Of a DNA stretch of 64,000 bases, positions 29,383-43,180 are shown in pieces (the stretch's first letter is position 1; each line of letters begins with the position of its first letter). The DNA comes from Mimachlamys varia (Eukaryota; Mollusca; Bivalvia; Pectinida; Pectinidae). The stretch lies in contig OX392527.1 of assembly GCA_947623455.1 (NCBI GenBank), positions 63,687,115 through 63,751,114 on the forward strand. Reading direction: 5' to 3'. The position numbers and the translations under genes were made by a program. The notes below the pieces were generated by a model. The model had not been told where the DNA came from. It saw only the letters and a list, made by a program, of their open reading frames with translations, and did not search any database.

Positions 29383-29453
29383 AATAGAGGATATATAGAC
29401 AATGTACATTAGGTGGATAGATGCTGTAATAGAGGATATATAGACAATGAACA

Positions 29454-32400
29454 TTAAGGTGGATAGATGTTGTAATAGAGGATATATAGACAATGAACAT
29501 TAGGTGGATAGATGTTGTAATAGAGGATATATAGACAATGTACATTAGGTGGATAGATGTTGTAATAGAGGATATATAGACAATGTACATTAGGTGGATA
29601 GATCCCAGAATAGACGATATATAGACAATGAACATAAGGTGGATAGATGTTGGAATAGAACATATATAGACAATGTACATTAGGTGGATAGATGTTGGAA
29701 TAGAGGATATATAGACAATGTACATTAGGTGGATAGATGTTGTAATAGAGGATATATAGACAATGTACATTAGGTGGATAGATGCTGTAATAGAGGATAT
29801 ATAGACAATGAACATTAGGTGGATAGATGTTGTAATAGAGGATATATAGACAATGAACATTAGGTGGATAGATGTTGTAATAGAGGATATATAGACAATG
29901 TACATTAGGTGGATAGATGTTGTAATAGAGGATATATAGACAATGTACATTAGGTGGATAGATCCCAGAATAGACGATATATAGACAATGAACATTAGGT
30001 GGATAGATGTTGTAATAGGGGATATATAGACAATGTACATTAGGTGGATAGATGTTGTAATAGAGGATATATAGACAATGTACATTAGGTGGATAGATCC
30101 CAGAATAGACGATATATAGACAATGAACATAAGGTGGATAGATGTTGGAATAGAACATATATAGACAATGTACATTAGGTGGATAGATGTTGGAATAGAA
30201 GATATATAGACAATGTACATTAGGTGGATAGATGTTGTAATAGAGGATATATAGACAATGTACATTAGGTGGATAGATGCTGTAATAGAGGATATATAGA
30301 CAATGAACATTAGGTGGATAGATGTTGTAATAGAGGATATATAGACAATGAACATTAGGTGGATAGATGTTGTAATAGAGGATATATAGACAATGTACAT
30401 TAGGTGGATAGATGCTGTAATAGAGGATATATAGACAATGAACATTAGGTGGATAGATGTTGTAATAGAGGATATATAGACAATGAACATTAGGTGGATA
30501 GATGTTGTAATAGAGGATATATAGACAATGTACATTAGGTGGATAGATGCTGTAATAGAGGATATATAGACAATGAACATTAGGTGGATAGATGTTGTAA
30601 TAGAGGATATATAGACAATGAACATTAGGTGGATAGATGTTGTAATAGAGGATATATAGACAATGAACATTAGGTGGGTAGATGTTGTATTAGAGGATAT
30701 ATAGACAATGTACATTAGGTGGATAGATGTTGTAATAGAGGATATATAGACAATGTACATTAGGTGGATAGATCCCAGAATAGAGGATATATAGACAATG
30801 TACATTAGGTGGATAGATGTTGTAATAGACGATGTATAGACAATGTACATTAGGTGGATAGATGTTGGAATAGAACATATATAGACAATGTACATTAGGT
30901 GGATAGATGTTGGAATAGAACATATATAGACAATGTACATTAGGTGGATAGATGTTGTAATAGAGGATATATAGACAATGTACATTAGGTGGATAGATGC
31001 TGTAATAGAGGATATATAGACAATGAACATTAGGTGGATAGATGTTGTAATAGAGGATATATAGACAATGTACATTAGGTGGATAGATGCTGTAATAGAG
31101 GATATATAGACAATGAACATTAGGTGGATAGATGTTGTAATAGAGGATATATAGACAATGAACATTAGGTGGATAGATGTTGTAATAGAGGATATATAGA
31201 CAATGTACATTAGGTGGATAGATGTTGTAATAGAGGATATATAGACAATGTACATTAGGTGAATAGATGTTGTATTAGAGGATATATAGACAATGTACAT
31301 TAGGTGGATAGATGTTGTAATAGAGGATATATAGACAATGAACATTAGGTGGATAGATGTTGTAATAGAGGATATATAGACAATGTACATTAGGTGGATA
31401 GATGCTGTAATAGAGGATATATAGACAATGAACATTAGGTGGATAGATGTTGTACTAGAGGATATATAGACAATGAACATTAGGTGGATAGATGTTGTAA
31501 TAGAGGATATATAGACAATGTACATTAGGTGGATAGATGTTGTAATAGAGGATATATAGACAATGAACATTAGGTGGATAGATGTTGTAATAGAAGATAT
31601 ATAGACAATGAACATTAGGTGGATAGATGTTGTAATAGAGGATATATAGACAATGAACATTAGGTGGGTAGATGTTGTATTAGAGGATATATAGACAATG
31701 TACATTAGGTGGATAGATGTTGTAATAGAGGATATATAGACAATGTACATTAGGTGGATAGATCCCAGAATAGAGGATATATAGACAATGTACATTAGGT
31801 GGATAGATGTTGTAATAGAGGATATATAGACAATGTACATTAGGTGGATAGATGTTGTAATAGAGGATATATAGACAATGAACATTAGGTGGATAGATGT
31901 TGTAATAGAGGATATATAGACAATGAACATTAGGTGGATAGATGTTGTAATAGAGGATATATAGACAATGTACATTAGGTGGATAGATGCTGTAATAGAG
32001 GATATATAGACAATGAACATTAGGTGGATAGATGTTGTAATAGAGGATATATAGACAATGTACATTAGGTGGATAGATCCCAGAATAGACAATATATAGA
32101 CAATGAACATTAGGTGGGTAGATGTTGTATTAGAGGATATATAGACAATGTACATTAGGTGGATAGATGTTGTAATAGAGGATATATAGACAATGTACAT
32201 TAGGTGGATAGATCCCAGAATAGAGGATATATAGACAATGTACATTAGGTGGATAGATGTTGTAATAGACGATATATAGACAATGTACATTAGGTGGATA
32301 GATGTTGGAATAGAAGATATATAGACAATGTACATTAGGTGGATAGATGTTGTAATAGAGGATATATAGACAATGTACATTAGGTGGATAGATGCTGTAA

Positions 32401-35400
32401 TAGAGGATATATAGACAATGAACATTAGGTGGATAGATGTTGTAATAGAGGATATATAGACAATGAACATTAGGTGGATAGATGTTGTAATAGAGGATAT
32501 ATAGACAATGTACATTAGGTGGATAGATGTTGTAATAGAGGATATATAGACAATGTACATTAGGTGGTTAGATCCCAGAATAGACGATATATAGACAATG
32601 TACATTAGGTGGATAGATGTTGGAATAGAGGATATATAGACAATGTACATTAGGTGGATAGATGTTGGAATAGAACATATATAGACAATGTACATTAGGT
32701 GGATAGATGTTGGAATAGAAGATATATAGACAATGTACATTAGGTGGATAGATGTTGTAATAGAGGATATATAGACAATGTACATTAGGTGGATAGATGC
32801 TGTAATAGAGGATATATAGACAATGAACATTAGGTGGATAGATGTTGTAATAGAGGATATATAGACAATGAACATTAGGTGGATAGATGTTGTAATAGAG
32901 GATATATAGACAATGTACATTAGGTGGATAGATGCTGTAATAGAGGATATATAGACAATGAACATTAGGTGGATAGATGTTGTAATAGAGGATATATAGA
33001 CAATGAACATTAGGTGGATAGATGTTGTAATAGAGGATATATAGACAATGTACATTAGGTGGATAGATGTTGTAATAGAGGATATATAGACAATGTACAT
33101 TAGGTGGATAGATCCCAGAATAGACGATATATAGACAATGAACATAAGGTGGATAGATGTTGGAATAGAACATATATAGACAATGTACATTAGGTGGACA
33201 GATGTTGGAATAGAAGATATATAGACAATGTACATTAGGTGGATAGATGTTGTAATAGAGGATATATAGACAATGTACATTAGGTGGATAGATGCTGTAA
33301 TAGAGGATATATAGACAATGAACATTAGGTGGATAGATGTTGTAATAGAGGATATATAGACAATGAACATTAGGTGGATAGATGTTGTAATAGAGGATAT
33401 ATAGACAATGTACATTAGGTGGATAGATGCTGTAATAGAGGATATATAGACAATGAACATTAGGTGGATAGATGTTGTAATAGAGGATATATAGACAATG
33501 AACATTAGGTGGATAGATGTTGTAATAGAGGATATATAGACAATGTACATTAGGTGGATAGATGTTGTAATAGAGGATATATAGACAATGAACATTAGGT
33601 GGATAGATGTTGTAATAGAGGATATATAGACAATGAACATTAGGTGGATAGATGTTGTAATAGAGGATATATAGACAATGAACATTAGGTGGGTAGATGT
33701 TGTATTAGAGGATATATAGACAATGTACATTAGGTGGATAGATGTTGTAATAGAGGATATATAGACAATGTACATTAGGTGGATAGATCCCAGAATAGAG
33801 GATATATAGACAATGTACATTAGGTGGATAGATGTTGTAATAGACGATATATAGACAATGTACATTAGGTGGATAGATGTTGGAATAGAACATATATAGA
33901 CAATGTACATTAGGTGGATAGATGTTGGAATAGAAGATATATAGACAATGTACATTAGGTGGATAGATGTTGTAATAGAGGATATATAGACAATGAACAT
34001 TAGGTGGATAGATGCTGTAATAGAGGATATATAGACAATGAACATTAGGTGGATAGATGTTGTAATAGAGGATATATAGACAATGAACATTAGGTGGATA
34101 GATGTTGTAATAGAGGATATATAGACAATGAACATTAGGTGGATAGATGTTGTAATAGAGGATATATAGACAATGTACATTAGGTGGTTAGATCCCAGAA
34201 TAGAGGATATATAGACAATGTACATTAGGTGGATAGATGTTGGAATAGAACATATATAGACAATGTACATTAGGTGGATAGATGTTGGAATAGAAGATAT
34301 ATAGACAATGTACATTAGGTGGATAGATGTTGTAATAGAGGATATATAGACAATGTACATTAGGTGGATAGATGTTGTAATAGAGGATATATAGACAATG
34401 TACATTAGGTGGTTAGATCCCAGAATAGAGGATATATAGACAATGTACATTAGGTGGATAGATGTTGGAATAGAACATATATAGACAATGTACATTAGGT
34501 GGATAGATGTTGGAATAGAAGATATATAGACAATGTACATTAGGTGGATAGATGTTGTAATAGAGGATATATAGACAATGTACATTAGGTGGATAGATGC
34601 TGTAATAGAGGATATATAGACAATGAACATTAGGTGGATAGATGTTGTAATAGAGGATATATAGACAATGAACATTAGGTGGATAGATGTTGTAATAGAG
34701 GATATATAGACAATGTACATTAGGTGGATAGATGCTGTAATAGAGGATATATAGACAATGAACATTAGGTGGATAGATGTTGTAATAGAGGATATATAGA
34801 CAATGAACATTAGGTGGATAGATGTTGTAATAGAGGATATATAGACAATGTACATTAGGTGGATAAATGTTGTAATAGAGGATATATAGACAATGTACAT
34901 TAGGTGGATAGATCCCAGAATAGACGATATATAGACAATGAACATTAGGTGGATAGATCCCAGAATAGACGATATATAGACAATGAACATAAGGTGGATA
35001 GATGTTGGAATAGAACATATATAGACAATGTACATTAGGTGGATAGATGTTGGAATAGAAGATATATAGACAATGTACATTAGGTGGATATATGTTGTAA
35101 TAGAGGATATATAGACAATGAACATTAGGTGGATAGATGTTGTAATAGAGGATATATAGACAATGTACATTAGGTGGATAGATGTTGTAATAGAGGATAT
35201 ATAGAAAATGAACATTAGGTGGATAGATGTTGTAATAGAGGATATATAGACAATGAACATTAGGTGGATAGATGTTGTAATAGAGGATATATAGACAATG
35301 AACATTAGGTGGATAGATGTTGTAATAGAGGATATATAGACAATGAACATTAGGTGGATAGATGTTGTAATAGAGGATATATAGACAATGAACATTAGGT

Positions 35401-38400
35401 GGGTAGATGTTGTATTAGAGGATATATAGACAATGTACATTAGGTGGATAGATGTTGTAATAGAGGATATATAGACAATGAACATTAGGTGGGTAGATGT
35501 TGTATTAGAGGATATATAGACAATGTACATTAGGTGGATAGATGCTGTAATAGAGGATATATAGACAATGTACATTAGGTGGATAGATCCCAGAATAGAG
35601 GATATATAGACAATGTACATTAGGTGGATAGATGTTGTAATAGACGATATATAGACAATGTACATTAGGTGGATAGATGTTGGAATAGAACATATATAGA
35701 CAATGTACATTAGGTGGATAGATGTTGGAATAGAAGATATATAGACAATGTACATTAGGTGGATAGATGTTGTAATAGAGGATATATAGACAATGAACAT
35801 TAGGTGGATAGATGCTGTAATAGAGGATATATAGACAATGAACATTAGGTGGATAGATGTTGTAATAGAGGATATATAGACAATGAACATTAGGTGGATA
35901 GATGTTGTAATAGAGGATATATAGACAATGAACATTAGGTGGATAGATGTTGTAATAGAGGATATATAGACAATGTACATTAGGTGGATAGATGTTGTAA
36001 TAGAGGATATATAGACAATGTACATTAGGTGGATAGATGTTGGAATAGAACATATATAGACAATGTACATTAGGTGGATAGATGTTGGAATAGAAGATAT
36101 ATAGACAATGTACATTAGGTGGATAGATGTTGTAATAGAGGATATATAGACAATGTACATTAGGTGGATAGATGCTGTAATAGAGGATATATAGACAATG
36201 AACATTAGGTGGATAGATGTTGTAATAGAGGATATATAGACAATGAACATTAGGTGGATAGATGTTGTAATAGAGGATATATAGACAATGTACATTAGGT
36301 GGATAGATGCTGTAATAGAGGATATATAGACAATGAACATTAGGTGGATAGATGTTGTAATAGAGGATATATAGACAATGAACATTAGGTGGATAGATGT
36401 TGTAATAGAGGATATATAGACAATGTACATTAGGTGGATAAATGTTGTAATAGAGGATATATAGACAATGTACATTAGGTGGATAGATCCCAGAATAGAC
36501 GATATATAGACAATGAACATTAGGTGGATAGATCCCAGAATAGACGATATATAGACAATGAACATAAGGTGGATAGATGTTGGAATAGAACATATATAGA
36601 CAATGTACATTAGGTGGATAGATGTTGGAATAGAAGATATATAGACAATGTACATTAGGTGGATATATGTTGTAATAGAGGATATATAGACAATGAACAT
36701 TAGGTGGATAGATGTTGTAATAGAGGATATATAGACAATGTACATTAGGTGGATAGATGTTGTAATAGAGGATATATAGAAAATGAACATTAGGTGGATA
36801 GATGTTGTAATAGAGGATATATAGACAATGAACATTAGGTGGATAGATGTTGTAATAGAGGATATATAGACAATGAACATTAGGTGGATAGATGTTGTAA
36901 TAGAGGATATATAGACAATGAACATTAGGTGGATAGATGTTGTAATAGAGGATATATAGACAATGAACATTAGGTGGGTAGATGTTGTATTAGAGGATAT
37001 ATAGACAATGTACATTAGGTGGATAGATGTTGTAATAGAGGATATATAGACAATGAACATTAGGTGGGTAGATGTTGTATTAGAGGATATATAGACAATG
37101 TACATTAGGTGGATAGATGCTGTAATAGAGGATATATAGACAATGTACATTAGGTGGATAGATCCCAGAATAGAGGATATATAGACAATGTACATTAGGT
37201 GGATAGATGTTGTAATAGACGATATATAGACAATGTACATTAGGTGGATAGATGTTGGAATAGAACATATATAGACAATGTACATTAGGTGGATAGATGT
37301 TGGAATAGAAGATATATAGACAATGTACATTAGGTGGATAGATGTTGTAATAGAGGATATATAGACAATGAACATTAGGTGGATAGATGCTGTAATAGAG
37401 GATATATAGACAATGAACATTAGGTGGATAGATGTTGTAATAGAGGATATATAGACAATGAACATTAGGTGGATAGATGTTGTAATAGAGGATATATAGA
37501 CAATGAACATTAGGTGGATAGATGTTGTAATAGAGGATATATAGACAATGTACATTAGGTGGATAGATGTTGTAATAGAGGATATATAGACAATGTACAT
37601 TAGGTGGATAGATGTTGGAATAGAACATATATAGACAATGTACATTAGGTGGATAGATGTTGGAATAGAAGATATATAGACAATGTACATTAGGTGGATA
37701 GATGTTGTAATAGAGGATATATAGACAATGTACATTAGGTGGATAGATGCTGTAATAGAGGATATATAGACAATGAACATTAGGTGGATAGATGTTGTAA
37801 TAGAGGATATATAGACAATGAACATTAGGTGGATAGATGTTGTAATAGAGGATATATAGACAATGTACATTAGGTGGATAGATGCTGTAATAGAGGATAT
37901 ATAGACAATGAACATTAGGTGGATAGATGTTGTAATAGAGGATATATAGACAATGAACATTAGGTGGATAGATGTTGTAATAGAGGATATATAGACAATG
38001 TACATTAGGTGGATAAATGTTGTAATAGAGGATATATAGACAATGTACATTAGGTGGATAGATCCCAGAATAGACGATATATAGACAATGAACATAAGGT
38101 GGATAGATGTTGGAATAGAACATATATAGACAATGTACATTAGGTGGATAGATGTTGTAATAGAAGATATATAGACAATGTACATTAGGTGGATAGATGT
38201 TGGAATAGAACATATATAGACAATGTACATTAGGTGGATAGATGTTGTAATAGAAGATATATAGACAATGTACATTAGGTGGATAGATGTTGTAATAGAG
38301 GATATATAGACAATGTACATTAGGTGGATAGATGATGTAATAGAGGATATATAGACAATGAACATTAGGTGGATAGATGTTGTAATAGAGGATATATAGA

Positions 38401-38499
38401 CAATGAACATTAGGTGGATAGATGTTGTAATAGAGGATATATAGACAATGTACATTAGGTGGATAGATGCTGTAATAGAGGATATATAGACAATGAACA
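29454..38499. repeat. Double-length higher-order segment, 201 monomers + 1 bp (9,046 bp)
   Basis: This is the longest interval between TTAAGG markers and about twice the usual unit, so a marker may be absent inside it. Class i monomers are unusually dense: 30,673; 31,663; 32,113; 33,688; 35,398; 35,488; 36,973; 37,063. The 35,398/35,488 and 36,973/37,063 pairs belong to a 1,575-bp tandem duplication. Long runs of class b monomers precede these pairs. Confidence 0.88.
34440..38090. repeat. 1,575-bp tandem duplication, ~2.3 copies
   Basis: The period is 35 monomers. Landmarks recur at +1,575: GATAAATG (34,866/36,441/38,016), AGAAAATGAAC (near 35,203/36,778), class i pairs (35,398+35,488/36,973+37,063), and an unusual GCTGTA monomer ending in GTAC (near 35,545/37,120). 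The left end is set by 34,411 (GGTTAG) having no match at 35,986. The right end is where the double class d at 36,488-36,550 is single near 38,063. Confidence 0.85.
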
Positions 38500-41400
38500 T
38501 TAAGGTGGATAGATGTTGTAATAGAGGATATATAGACAATGAACATTAGGTGGATAGATGTTGTAATAGAGGATATTTAGACAATGTACATTAGGTGGAT
38601 AGATGTTGTAATAGAGGATATATAGACAATGTACATTAGGTGGATAGATCCCAGAATAGACGATATATAGACAATGAACATAAGGTGGATAGATGTTGGA
38701 ATAGAACATATATAGACAATGTACATTAGGTGGATAGATGTTGGAATAGAAGATATATAGACAATGTACATTAGGTGGATAGATGTTGTAATAGAGGATA
38801 TATAGACAATGTACATTAGGTGGATAGATGCTGTAATAGAGGATATATAGACAATGAACATTAGGTGGATAGATGTTGTAATAGAGGATATATAGACAAT
38901 GAACATTAGGTGGATAGATGTTGTAATAGAGGATATATAGACAATGTACATTAGGTGGATAGATGTTGTAATAGAGGATATATAGACAATGTACATTAGG
39001 TGGATAGATCCCAGAATAGACGATATATAGACAATGAACATTAGGTGGATAGATGTTGTAATAGAGGATATATAGACAATGAACATTAGGTGGATAGATG
39101 TTGTAATAGAGGATATATAGACAATGTACATTAGGTGGATAGATCCCAGAATAGACGATATATAGACAATGAACATAAGGTGGATAGATGTTGGAATAGA
39201 ATATATATAGTCAATGTACATTAGGTGGATGGATGTTGGAATAGAAGATATATAGACAATGTACATTAGGTGGATAGATGTTGTAATAGAGGATATATAG
39301 ACAATGTACATTAGGTGGATAGATGCTGTAATAGAGGATATATAGACAATGAACATTAGGTGGATAGATGTTGTAATAGAGGATATATAGACAATGAACA
39401 TTAGGTGGATAGATGTTGTAATAGAGGATATATAGACAATGTACATTAGGTGGATAGATGCTGTAATAGAGGATATATAGACAATGAACATTAGGTGGAT
39501 AGATGTTGTAATAGAGGATATATAGACAATGAACATTAGGTGGATAGATGTTGTAATAGAGGATATATAGACAATGTACATTAGGTGGATAGATGCTGTA
39601 ATAGAGGATATATAGACAATGAACATTAGGTGGATAGATGTTGTAATAGAGGATATATAGACAATGAACATTAGGTGGATAGATGTTGTAATAGAGGATA
39701 TATAGACAATGAACATTAGGTGGGTAGATGTTGTATTAGAGGATATATAGACAATGTTCATTAGGTGGATAGATGTTGTAATAGAGGATATATAGACAAT
39801 GTACATTAGGTGGATAGATCCCAGAATAGAGGATATATAGACAATGTACATTAGGTGGATAGATGTTGTAATAGACGATGTATAGACAATGTACATTAGG
39901 TGGATAGATGTTGGAATAGAACATATATAGACAATGTACATTAGGTGGATAGATGTTGGAATAGAAGATATATAGACAATGTACATTAGGTGGATAGATG
40001 TTGTAATAGAGGATATATAGACAATGTACATTAGGTGGATAGATGCTGTAATAGAGGATATATAGACAATGAACATTAGGTGGATAGATGTTGTAATAGA
40101 GGATATATAGACAATGAACATTAGGTGGATAGATGTTGTAATAGAGGATATATAGACAATGTACATTAGGTGGATAGATGCTGTAATAGAGGATATATAG
40201 ACAATGAACATTAGGTGGATAGATGTTGTAATAGAGGATATATAGACAATGAACATTAGGTGGATAGATGTTGTAATAGAGGATATATAGACAATGTACA
40301 TTAGGTGAATAGATGTTGTAATAGAGGATATATAGACAATGTACATTAGGTGGATAGATCCCAGAATAGACGATATATAGACAATGAACATAAGGTGGAT
40401 AGATGTTGGAATAGAACATATATAGACAATGTACATTAGGTGGATAGATGTTGGAATAGAAGATATATAGACAATGTACATTAGGTGGATAGATGTTGTA
40501 ATAGAGGATATATAGACAATGTACATTAGGTGGATAGATGTTGTAATAGAGGATATATAGACAATGAACATTAGGTGGATAGATGTTGTAATAGAGGATA
40601 TATAGACAATGAACATTAGGTGGATAGATGTTGTAATAGAGGATATATAGACAATGTACATTAGGTGGATAGATGTTGTAATAGAGGATATATAGACAAT
40701 GTACATTAGGTGGATAGATCCCAGAATAGACGATATATAGACAATGAACATTAGGTGGATAGATGTTGTAATAGAGGATATATAGACAATGTACATTAGG
40801 TGGATAGATGTTGTAATAGAGGATATATAGACAATGTACATTAGGTGGATAGATCCCAGAATAGACGATATATAGACAATGAACATAAGGTGGATAGATG
40901 TTGGAATAGAACATATATAGACAATGTACATTAGGTGGATAGATGTTGGAATAGAAGATATATAGACAATGTACATTAGGTGGATAGATGTTGTAATAGA
41001 GGATATATAGACAATGTACATTAGGTGGATAGATGCTGTAATAGAGGATATATAGACAATGAACATTAGGTGGATAGATGTTGTAATTGAGGATATATAG
41101 ACAATGTACATTAGGTGGATAGATGTTGGAATAGAACATATATAGACAATGTACATTAGGTGGATAGATGTTGGAATAGAAGATATATAGACAATGTACA
41201 TTAGGTGGATAGATGTTGTAATAGAGGATATATAGACAATGTACATTAGGTGGATAGATGTTGTAATAGAGGATATATAGACAATGTACATTAGGTGGAT
41301 AGATCCCAGAATAGACGATATATAGACAATGAACATAAGGTGGATAGATGTTGGAATAGAACATATATAGACAATGTACATTAGGTGGATAGATGTTGGA

Positions 41401-43180
41401 ATAGAAGATATATAGACAATGTACATTAGGTGGATATATGTTGTAATAGAGGATATATAGACAATGAACATTAGGTGGATAGATGTTGTAATAGAGGATA
41501 TATAGACAATGTACATTAGGTGGATAGATGTTGTAATAGAGGATATATAGACAATGAACATTAGGTGGATAGATGTTGTAATAGAGGATATATAGACAAT
41601 GAACATTAGGTGGATAGATGTTGTAATAGAGGATATATAGACAATGAACATTAGGTGGGTAGATGTTGTATTAGAGGATATATAGACAATGTACATTAGG
41701 TGGATAGATGTTGTAATAGAGGATATATAGACAAAGTACATTAGGTAGATAGATGTTGTAATAGACGATATATAGACAATGTACATTAGGTGGATAGATC
41801 CCAGAATAGAGGATATATAGACAATGTACATTAGGTGGATAGATGTTGTAATAGACGATATATAGACAATGTACATTAGGTGGATAGATGTTGGAATAGA
41901 ACATATATAGACAATGTACATTAGGTGGATAGATGTTGGAATAGAAGATATATAGACAATGTACATTAGGTGGATAGATGTTGTAATAGAGGATATAAAG
42001 ACAATGAACATTAGGTGGATAGATGCTGTAATAGAGGATATATAGACAATGAACATTAGGTGGATAGATGTTGTAATAGAGGATATATAGACAATGAACA
42101 TTAGGTGGATAGATGTTGTAATAGAGGATATATAGACAATGAACATTAGGTGGATAGATGTTGTAATAGAGGCTATATAGACAATGTACATTAGGTGGTT
42201 AGATCCCAGAATAGACGATATATAGACAATGTACATTAGGTGGATAGATGTTGTAATAGAGGATATATAGACAATGTACATTAGGTGGATAGATGTTGGA
42301 ATAGAACATATATAGACAATGTACATTAGGTGGATAGATGTTGGAATAGAAGATATATAGACAATGTACATTAGGTGGATAGATGTTGTAATAGAGGATA
42401 TATAGACAATGTACATTAGGTGGATAGATGCTGTAATAGAGGATATATAGACAATGAACATTAGGTGGATAGATGTTGTAATAGAGGATATATAGACAAT
42501 GAACATTAGGTGGATAGATGTTGTAATAGAGGATATATAGACAATGTACATTAGGTGGATAGATGCTGTAATAGAGGATATATAGACAATGAACATTAGG
42601 TGGATAGATGTTGTAATAGAGGATATATATACAATGAACATTAGGTGGATAGATGTTGTAATAGAGGATATATAGACAATGTACATTAGGTGGATAAATG
42701 TTGTAATAGAGGATATATAGACAATGTACATTAGGTGGATAGATCCCAGAATAGACGATATATAGACAATGAACATAAGGTGGATAGATGTTGGAATAGA
42801 ACATATATAGACAATGTACATTAGGTGGATAGATGTTGTAATAGAGGATATATAGACAATGTACATTAGGTGGATAGATGTTGGAATAGAACATATATAG
42901 ACAATGTACATTAGGTGGATAGATGTTGTAATAGAAGATATATAGACAATGTACATTAGGTGGATAGATGTTGTAATAGAGGATATATAGACAATGTACA
43001 TTAGGTGGATAGATGCTGTAATAGAGGATATATAGACAATGAACATTAGGTGGATAGATGTTGTAATAGAGGATATATAGACAATGAACATTAGGTGGAT
43101 AGATGTTGTAATAGAGGATATATAGACAATGTACATTAGGTGGATAGATGCTGTAATAGAGGATATATAGACAATGAACA
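38500..43180. repeat. Higher-order unit, 104 monomers + 1 bp (4,681 bp)
   Basis: It carries ATATTTAGAC near 38,573 and a cluster of private changes at about 39,200-39,231 (AATATATATAG, AGTCAATG, GATGGATG). Class i is at 39,719 and 41,654, with GTTC for GTAC near 39,757, ACAAAGTAC near 41,733, GAGGCTATATAG near 42,170 and class l near 42,198. The layout matches 21,210-25,845. Confidence 0.88.

Larger units (their letters stand above)
25846..29453. repeat. Higher-order unit, 80 monomers + 8 bp (3,608 bp)
   Basis: It shares the hybrid GTTGGAATAGACG (near 26,000) with the 16,160 and 18,906 units. Class i is at 26,930. It holds the densest cluster of private substitutions I noticed (27,222-27,921), a 1-bp deletion turning CCC into CC at 29,011, and an 8-bp insertion at 29,375-29,382. 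The excess of 8 bp over 80 monomers is the marker (+1), the insertion (+8) and the deletion (-1). Confidence 0.88.

Noticed and set aside
28997..38539. Giant minus-strand open frame (3,180 codons), with others of 1,500-2,092 codons, as protein-coding genes
   Set aside because: The frame is a strict 15-residue repeat forced by a 45-bp period without stop codons in two minus frames. Few single changes in these frames can create a stop, so openness is weak evidence. Starts and ends fall at +1 markers or isolated substitutions, neighbouring frames overlap with the same repeat, and no unique sequence or promoter is present.
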